From the NCBI GenBank assembly GCA_013399855.1, contig VXAY01005172.1:337393-401392 (forward strand): 64,000 nt of DNA, read 5' to 3'. Below, piece after piece: positions 57,867 to 64,000 of this stretch (its first letter is position 1; each line of letters opens with the position of its first letter). The position numbers and the translations under genes were made by a program. The notes below the pieces were generated by a model, which made no database searches, was not told where the DNA came from, and saw nothing but the letters and a program-made list of their open reading frames with translations. This DNA comes from Oxyruncus cristatus. Lineage: Eukaryota; Chordata; Aves; Passeriformes; Cotingidae.

Positions 57867-58075
57867 GGAAGAAATTCTTTATGTGAGGGTTGTGGGACAG
57901 AGGTTGCCCAGAGAAACTGTGGCTGCCCCATCCCTGGTCATGTTCAAGGCCAGGCTGGACGGGGCTTGGAGCAACCTGGTCTAGTGGAAGGGGTCCCTGC
58001 CCATGGCAAGGGATGGAATGAGATGGTCTTTGAGGTCACTTCCAACCTAAACCATCCTATGATTCCATGGTTCCA
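57867..58075 (+). mobile_element. CR1 LINE 3' fragment
   Basis: Begins gaagaaattctttatgtgag and runs through TTGCCCAGAGAAACTGTGGC, TTCAAGGCCAGGCTGGACGG, CCCTGCCCATGGCAAGGG and a CTATGATTCCATGGTTCC tail. Sense orientation. Confidence 0.95.
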
Positions 58076-59469
58076 TTTTCTTGGGTCAGCCTGAGATGGT
58101 TGCTGGTCCTCTGCCCATGGCTGGAAGTCCTCGTCTCATCAGCTGCCCGCAACCTCCATGGAACAGGATCTGTACCTGGAGAGTCCTGGACCCAGAAGAA
58201 TTTTGGGATGTGGATTATAAGGTCAGACAGAACGCACCCTCCTAAGCTAAGCTGTCTCAGCAAAAACACTTTTAACTTGTTTTGATTGATAAATGTCTTT
58301 TTTCCAGCAGGAGCAAGCACCGATACACAATGCCTTTTAGAGTCTGACTTTTCTTAATTGCCCTCTGTGGGTCTCTGAAGCATCACACACGACTCCCTGA
58401 GGATCTGCAGACCACCTTTGGGAAAGTGCTTACCACTCACTCGTTGGCCTCCTCTGATCAGGCAAATTATTGAAGCTACCTGAGCAGAGGTATTTGTGTG
58501 AGCTGAGGGCCTCCCTCAGCAGCCAGGATGTGCTCTGAAGGTAGCAAAGAGCAGAGATCTCCTCTGCACGGGGAGTTTAAAGTGGTTATAAAGCCAGACA
58601 GCTGCTTCTCATGCTCCCTTGCACTCATGCAAGATACCGTGTAAATTATAAGACAACAGCAAGAAATCTCACTGGCCATTATATATGTTGCATGGATGAT
58701 GCTCTAACTAGGATCATCACCCAAAATAGAAAGTAAATGTCTGTATGCTCAGCAGTACATTTGGCCCCTGGCTTTCTAGCTGTGTACCTGCCTACCCAGC
58801 CAGTCTGTTGCATACTGAGTCTTTTGCAGACTGGAAATGAAGCAGAGTCTGCCTTCCCTCTTCCTCTCTCTTTAGCAGACTTCCATGCTCCTGGCGTGAA
58901 TTCGTGTCATTATCACCACCTTTTTCAAAGCTCATGTTCAAGGCTCAGCACAATAAACACTTGACTTGTTTATGTAAGGAAAAGACTCAGCAGCAGCGTA
59001 CCTGGTCTTTGGGCATGTTCAACCCCTCACTATAATTTTATTGAGGAAAATATCCCAGCTTTTCATCGGACTTGTTTTTGGGGGAACCACTGTGTTTTCC
59101 CGAACCTCAGAACTCACCAACTGCTTTCAATCACATTTGACAGTCAATTTCCTGGCAGTTTTGATGAGAAGGAACAGAAGAGAGGTGCTGAAGGAAGGAC
59201 AGGCAGGATACAGCTGTTATCCCATGTCCAGATGTGGGCATTTGGCCAGGCAGCATCCCTTCCCCCCTCAGAGTGGGAAGGCAGCAGGGACACTGCAGTG
59301 GCCAGAAACCTGTGGGACAAAGAGCACATAACATCCCATAACCCTGCAACTGAGGCATCATTACTTCATGTTGCGATGTCACTTCATTACCCTGGTTTAC
59401 ATTTTTATCCGCATTTAATTGGCATGTGCATTTGCATGATCAAACCACTGCATAACTCTGTAATCGTGA
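58076..59469. other. Intergenic, no gene seen
   Basis: About 1.4 kb between two CR1 fragments. ORFs on both strands are short and mutually overlapping; nothing is recognised. Confidence 0.5.
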
Positions 59470-59790
59470 ATCACAGAATCATTTAGGTTGGAAAAGCCCT
59501 CTAAGACCACTGAGTCCAATCACCACCCCAGCACTGCCAAGCCCACCACTAAACCCTGGTCCCCAAGCACCACATTCACACATCTTTTACATCCATCCAG
59601 GGATGGTGACTTCAACACTGCCCTGTTCCAGAGCTTGACAACCCCTTCAGGGAAGAAATTTCCCCTAATATCCCATTTAAACCTCCCCTGGCACAACTTG
59701 AGGCCGTTTCCTCTTGTCCTATCACTTGTTACCTGGGAGGAGAAACCAACCCCCATCTCACTACAACCTCTTTTCATGGTTGTAGGGAGC
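59470..59790 (-). mobile_element. CR1 LINE 3' fragment with decayed RT end
   Basis: Starts tcacagaatcatttaggttg and continues through the antisense CR1 3' region to the polymerase C-terminus. The minus-strand frame at 59777-59520 reads SRTRGNGLKLCQGRFKWDIR, close to the matching part of the 17 kb copy, but it is frame-decayed towards the end. Confidence 0.95.
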
Positions 59791-61499
59791 TACTAACTGA
59801 ACATTTCAGTTACTTTTCTATCTCTTTTTGTTTGGGGCAAAGATGTAGTTTCCTCCTGCCTCCTTGGAGAGGGTTATCAGCGAATCTTGTTGGATGGGCT
59901 CAATGAATAAGCGATTTTGTTGCGAACCACAGTCAGGCTCTGAAAGGAAAATTGGTGGTGGAGCTGTGTTTGCAAGGGGGAATGTTTCCCTTCAGGCAGA
60001 GCCTGGTCCAAAGCTACCTGGAATTAATGGCATTTTTTTCCCTAAGGTTTCCAAACACCATGAGTTAAATCTAGCTGCGATGAGCTGGTTTATAAATAAA
60101 GGAATCTTCTGTATTTTTAGGCTGCCTTTCCCTGAGCAGACCAACTGGAAATAAATGTAGAGATCCTTGTGCATAGCAGTGGGATTATTCCTATCTCTGC
60201 TGTTTTATGTAAATGTAGATACTCTCTGCCCAGAAAAGCCCAGAGGAAGAAACGCAGCTAAAATGCTGCACTGTGAGCAGCTCCCTGTGCTATCAGACAT
60301 GGAGCTGCTTTATTTTACAGTATTTGGAGTAAAAATCACATAGGACGAGATGATAAACAAAGCCTGGTGTAAAAGTTAAACAAGGATCACTAAACCCATG
60401 TTGTTTACATATCACTGTGGCTTTTAACATTACAAAATCAAGTCCATCCTAAAGCACCAGAACTGTTTTATCACTTTTGGCCTATTATATAAAACTCACT
60501 GGTTTGACATTTTCTTTTGGTTTAATACAGCCAAGGAAATGACATAAAGATGTTAGTAGAAGTTAGAAGCAATTCTGCTGAAATATTTAAAAAAATTTTT
60601 CAGCTTGGAGGTGGAAAAATAGGATCCCTGCATTTTTCTTCAGAAAATCTGACTTTGAGAATTGAACCACCGTATTTCCTGGTCTTGCAAACGCCCTTCA
60701 AATGCATAGTTATGTTGTGATTCCAAAAGCATCCTGTATTTTAGACATGTTTCTCCTGCTGCCTTGAAATTGCAGTTGTTCTCGGAGGAGAAAATGCAAT
60801 TCTGTTTTGGAGACATATCAAAGTATAGAGACTCATTTTAGGCACCCAGGCTTGAAGTTTTGAGCAATGGGATTACACTGGTAGAAACAACAGCAAAACC
60901 CCAAATCTGGGGAAAATAAAAAAGCAGAAATATCTTCTGAAGGAAGGACAACTCAACAAAACCTGCCAAGGATTACTGTAAAGCAATAATTAATGACCAT
61001 TGCTGCTGGGTCTCTAACTGATGCAGGGGGAATATTGATATAATCCTATTAGTGTGTTGCTCTCATTAATGTACTTATGTCAATTAGCTGAGCATTTTAG
61101 CAGAAAGGTGAATTTATGATTTTTTTTCCTCCATCCAACACGGATTTCCAGTGCAAAAATCAATTTCGAGCAACCACCAAAGATCAAGGTCCATTAATGA
61201 ATCTTATCTGACACTAATGTTGTCTAATTACATTAAAATGTCACAACTAATTTAATGGCAGCAGAGCTCCCTGCTCCACAAACAAACACAAGTTTGGCTA
61301 CATTTCTAAAGAATTTCATGTTTGAACATAACATAATGAATGGAAATTCCAGTTTTGATAATTTTATGCATTTCTGTCATTCTTTAGTGTTTTGAAACAA
61401 AGAGTAATAAAAACCTGGTCTCAACAGAACATTCCAGGCTCTGAGGAGACATTAGAGCACCTTCCAGTACTTAAAGGGGCTCCAGTAGATCTAGAGAAG
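59791..61499. other. Intergenic, with candidate enhancer at 61 kb
   Basis: AT-rich, without gene or known repeat. The part 60965-61265 carries many homeodomain-type ATTA cores and is listed separately. Confidence 0.5.
60965..61265. promoter_or_regulatory. Candidate conserved non-coding element rich in ATTA cores
   Basis: At least eight ATTA/TAAT cores, several as the palindromic CATTAATG or TTAATGA type, in about 300 non-repetitive bases, for example aataattaatgacc, ctcattaatgtac and tccattaatgaatc. Such density is typical of homeobox-regulated enhancers but also arises in AT-rich DNA, so conservation must decide. Confidence 0.3.
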
Positions 61500-61705
61500 G
61501 ACTTTTGACAAGGGCATGGAGTGACAGGACAGGGGGGGAATGGCTTTAAAGTGACAGAGGGCAGGTTTAGATCAGAAATTATGAAGAAATCCTTGACTGT
61601 GTGGATGGTGTGGCGCTGGAACCAAGTTGCCCAGAGAAGCTGTGGATGCTCCAACCCTGGAAGCGTTCAGGGACAGGCTGGATAGGACTTTGAGCAACCT
61701 GTTTG
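61500..61705 (+). mobile_element. CR1 LINE 3' fragment, diverged
   Basis: Shows GGCATGGAGTGACAGGACAG, GGCTTTAAAGTGACAGAGGG, TTGCCCAGAGAAGCTGTGGA and GGACTTTGAGCAACCTG, the CR1 landmarks in order. The 3' tail is missing. Confidence 0.94.
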
Positions 61706-64000
61706 CTCAAAAAGACAGGCCAGGGACTGCAGAGAAGACACAGTGAGGGTTTTCATCACTCTGACATCAGCCTTGAAAATGAGTTAAAGTAAGACACTGA
61801 CCAACAACTGCTCACATGACTGAGAAATGGGGCAAAGAAAGCAGATCTTTGCCTAATTCCCACTGTTTTTTTTCCTTCAACAAAACAAAAACAGCAGACT
61901 CTTTCACAGTTGCCAGAGCTGGAACCTCAGTAAGAGATTATGAGGGATGCAGCCAGTGACAAATTTCAGATACAAAAGCATTTCTGACTGGTTTCCTGCA
62001 AGACACAATTCTGTTATAAAACCTGCTACTCATTTTCCATTGAAAGAGTAATTTGGGAAACTGTCTCTCTTTGTGCTCTAACTAAGCAGCAGATGGCTCC
62101 AGATATGTTTTACTTGGTCCGATTGATTTCACTGCAGGATTTAATTTTATCTCTCAGCAGACCAGATTGAAATATGTGAAAGGCTTTACAGGCTTCTGAA
62201 ATGACAGAAACCTGCCCCAAAGAAGCAACAGCATCACCAGGAGCACCTCCTTCCCTTGGGCCATGCACTTCTTTCCCACCATCTCCAGTAGCATAGGTCG
62301 GGTCCAGGGAATGTTGTTTGCAAACCCAGTCCAAAACACAGACAACAAACAGACAAAGGAGAAACAAGTGACACTGAGGAAAAGAGGTGTGATGTGGTGG
62401 GATTTTTTTCTTGAAAGCCCGTCCCCAGTGTGTGCTCAATAAATAATTAAGTGCTGTTATTTCCAAGCTCAGGCCCATTTTCACACAAATGCACTTTTAA
62501 CTCCCGTGATAAAAAAAAAAAAAAGAAAAAAAGAGAAGGGATGCTTTTTTGTTGATTCTTCTTCAGTGCAGCCCTGAAGCAATAAACCAAATTGACTGCT
62601 AAATTTAGACAAGAATACAGTCTGGCCGAGTCATCTCAGAGTCCATAAATTTATTAGTAAGTGAGATCAAGACGAGTCAGGAGAGAATCCTTGAGATGCA
62701 GAGCTGCTGCTTCTTTTACTGGGTCAAGGATAGTCTGGGATATGCAACACACATTGTACTCTCCAGTTTACGTGTCTAAGTCTAGATTTATTCTCTTAAC
62801 TGTGGAAAAAACACACTGAGGAAGAGCAACTGGGTAGACAGCCCTGAGCAGGACCTCCCTATGCTGAGGTACTGCTTGTTCCAGACCTAAAACTCCACCA
62901 TTTGCCCTCTACCCTTAGGATTCCTGCCTTTTCCAGCAGTGTGTGGGTAAAATCCTGTTTTATAAGCACTATTTCCTCTGTGTTCCCTAGCAAAGGAGTT
63001 CCTGGGAGTGTATTTGAAGCCCTTGCTGACACCTGCATTTTTGTGCAAAGCAGGTGTGATGACTGATGCTCAGCCGTGTTTCCCGCACAGTTCCCAACTT
63101 TTTTATCTCAGATATGGTATGGGGGCATTTTGCACATTTTTCTGGGCAAGAAAGCAAATCCATAGCAAGGAAAAGTGATCTATCTCCAGTACAGCACAAA
63201 TAAAGATATAACCCAGCAGAAGATCCACTGTGTGGCAAGGTGGAAAAAGAAAGAGCTGGGATATGAATAGGGAATTCATTCCCTTCACTGGAGAAGGGAG
63301 CTGAATCTCATCTTTCCTGGGGAGGAGAGCAGGAAGCAGGTGTCACCTTGAAGTAGTTAATGGCATAGTCTGTCTTACTACCCTTCACGATGTCCTTGTA
63401 CTTCACATTATGGCATGGCATGGCAAGAACCTTCCTGAAGAACCCTGGAAGTTTCTCCAGGCACAAGACTTGGCCTTGAGAGATGTCTTCCATCTCTCTC
63501 CTGATCTTCCTGCCCCATACAATGCACTTCTCCTGCAATGGCAACACGGGTACAGCCAGTAGGGTCACAGATTTTATCACAGTTTTATGTGTCACGCTTG
63601 GGACAACAACCCCATGTGGGGCAGACCTTGTGTCCAGAGACTGGACAGTGTCAGATGAGGGACCAAGGCATTTGCCTGCCATCTCCTCCTCCCGTCCATG
63701 ATGTTCCCTTCTCTCCCACCATCTCCTTTCATCTTTCCTTCTCTCTCTTATGCCCAGGGATTGGTGCCTGCAAAGGGCTCAGCCTTGCAGAGACAGATTC
63801 TGCGCCTGTAACAAGGAGTGCATTAAAAACTATGAAAGCTAAGAGGAGGCTTGGAAGCCAAGGATGTGGGGGAGGAAAGGCATCAGATAAGAATGGAGGT
63901 GGTCTATATTACCTCTTCCTGCTGGAGAGCCTGTTTTCCTGCAGTAATGCACTCCTGCAGGAGCTGGTAAAGGCAAACGGGAATGGGTTGTGTGATGCTG
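61706..64000. other. Intergenic right end, no gene established
   Basis: No known gene is recognised. The longest minus-strand frame (63682-63308, 124 codons) has no resemblance I can name. By human gene order PPM1A should come next on the minus strand, but none of its phosphatase motifs appear here. An A-rich run lies at about 62510-62531. Confidence 0.5.

Noticed and set aside
1..64000. CRISPR arrays, operons, tRNA or rRNA genes
   Set aside because: No spaced direct-repeat arrays, no ribosome-binding architecture and no cloverleaf or rRNA-like sequence was seen; the window is vertebrate nuclear DNA.

Overview
This is a vertebrate nuclear window, almost certainly from a bird and probably a passerine. 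The basis is nine short 3' fragments of CR1 LINEs in both orientations, with the usual ATTCTATGATTCT-like tails, and one solo LTR that I recognise as a family common in passerine genomes. There are no operons, CRISPR arrays, rRNAs or bacterial features. The only protein-coding gene I can support is SIX6OS1 (C14orf39), a meiotic synaptonemal-complex central-element protein, on the + strand. I rebuilt it as 17 coding exons from 8938 to 37934. They join in a consistent reading phase to 577 codons plus a stop, close to the 587 residues of the human protein. Two of these exons (9334-9378 and 22289-22396) are not visible as ORFs and were found by splice phase and alignment with the human protein as I remember it.

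Layout. 1-6200 is a GC- and CpG-rich flank with patchy CpG islands and no credible ORF. By human synteny SIX6 should lie just left of position 1, divergently transcribed. 6200-8929 is AT-rich and holds candidate conserved non-coding elements and a group of GGATTA (OTX/PITX-type) sites. 8930-about 38435 is SIX6OS1. Its introns hold one long CR1 fragment (17.1 kb), an unusual inverted local duplication (19.0/20.2 kb), and a CR1 plus a solo LTR in intron 13. 38.4-64 kb looks intergenic. It has seven CR1 fragments, an orphan CpG-rich patch near 48.5 kb, several ATTA-rich islands that may be distal enhancers, and no recognisable gene. By human synteny PPM1A should lie further right.

The window therefore pairs a germline-specific gene with the presumed regulatory neighbourhood of an eye and pituitary transcription factor. 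I found no new multi-gene system. The least expected items are the inverted duplication at 19-20 kb, the tandem-acceptor micro-exon of SIX6OS1, and two assembly gaps flanked by duplicated sequence. All similarity statements are from memory and by eye; no database search was run.
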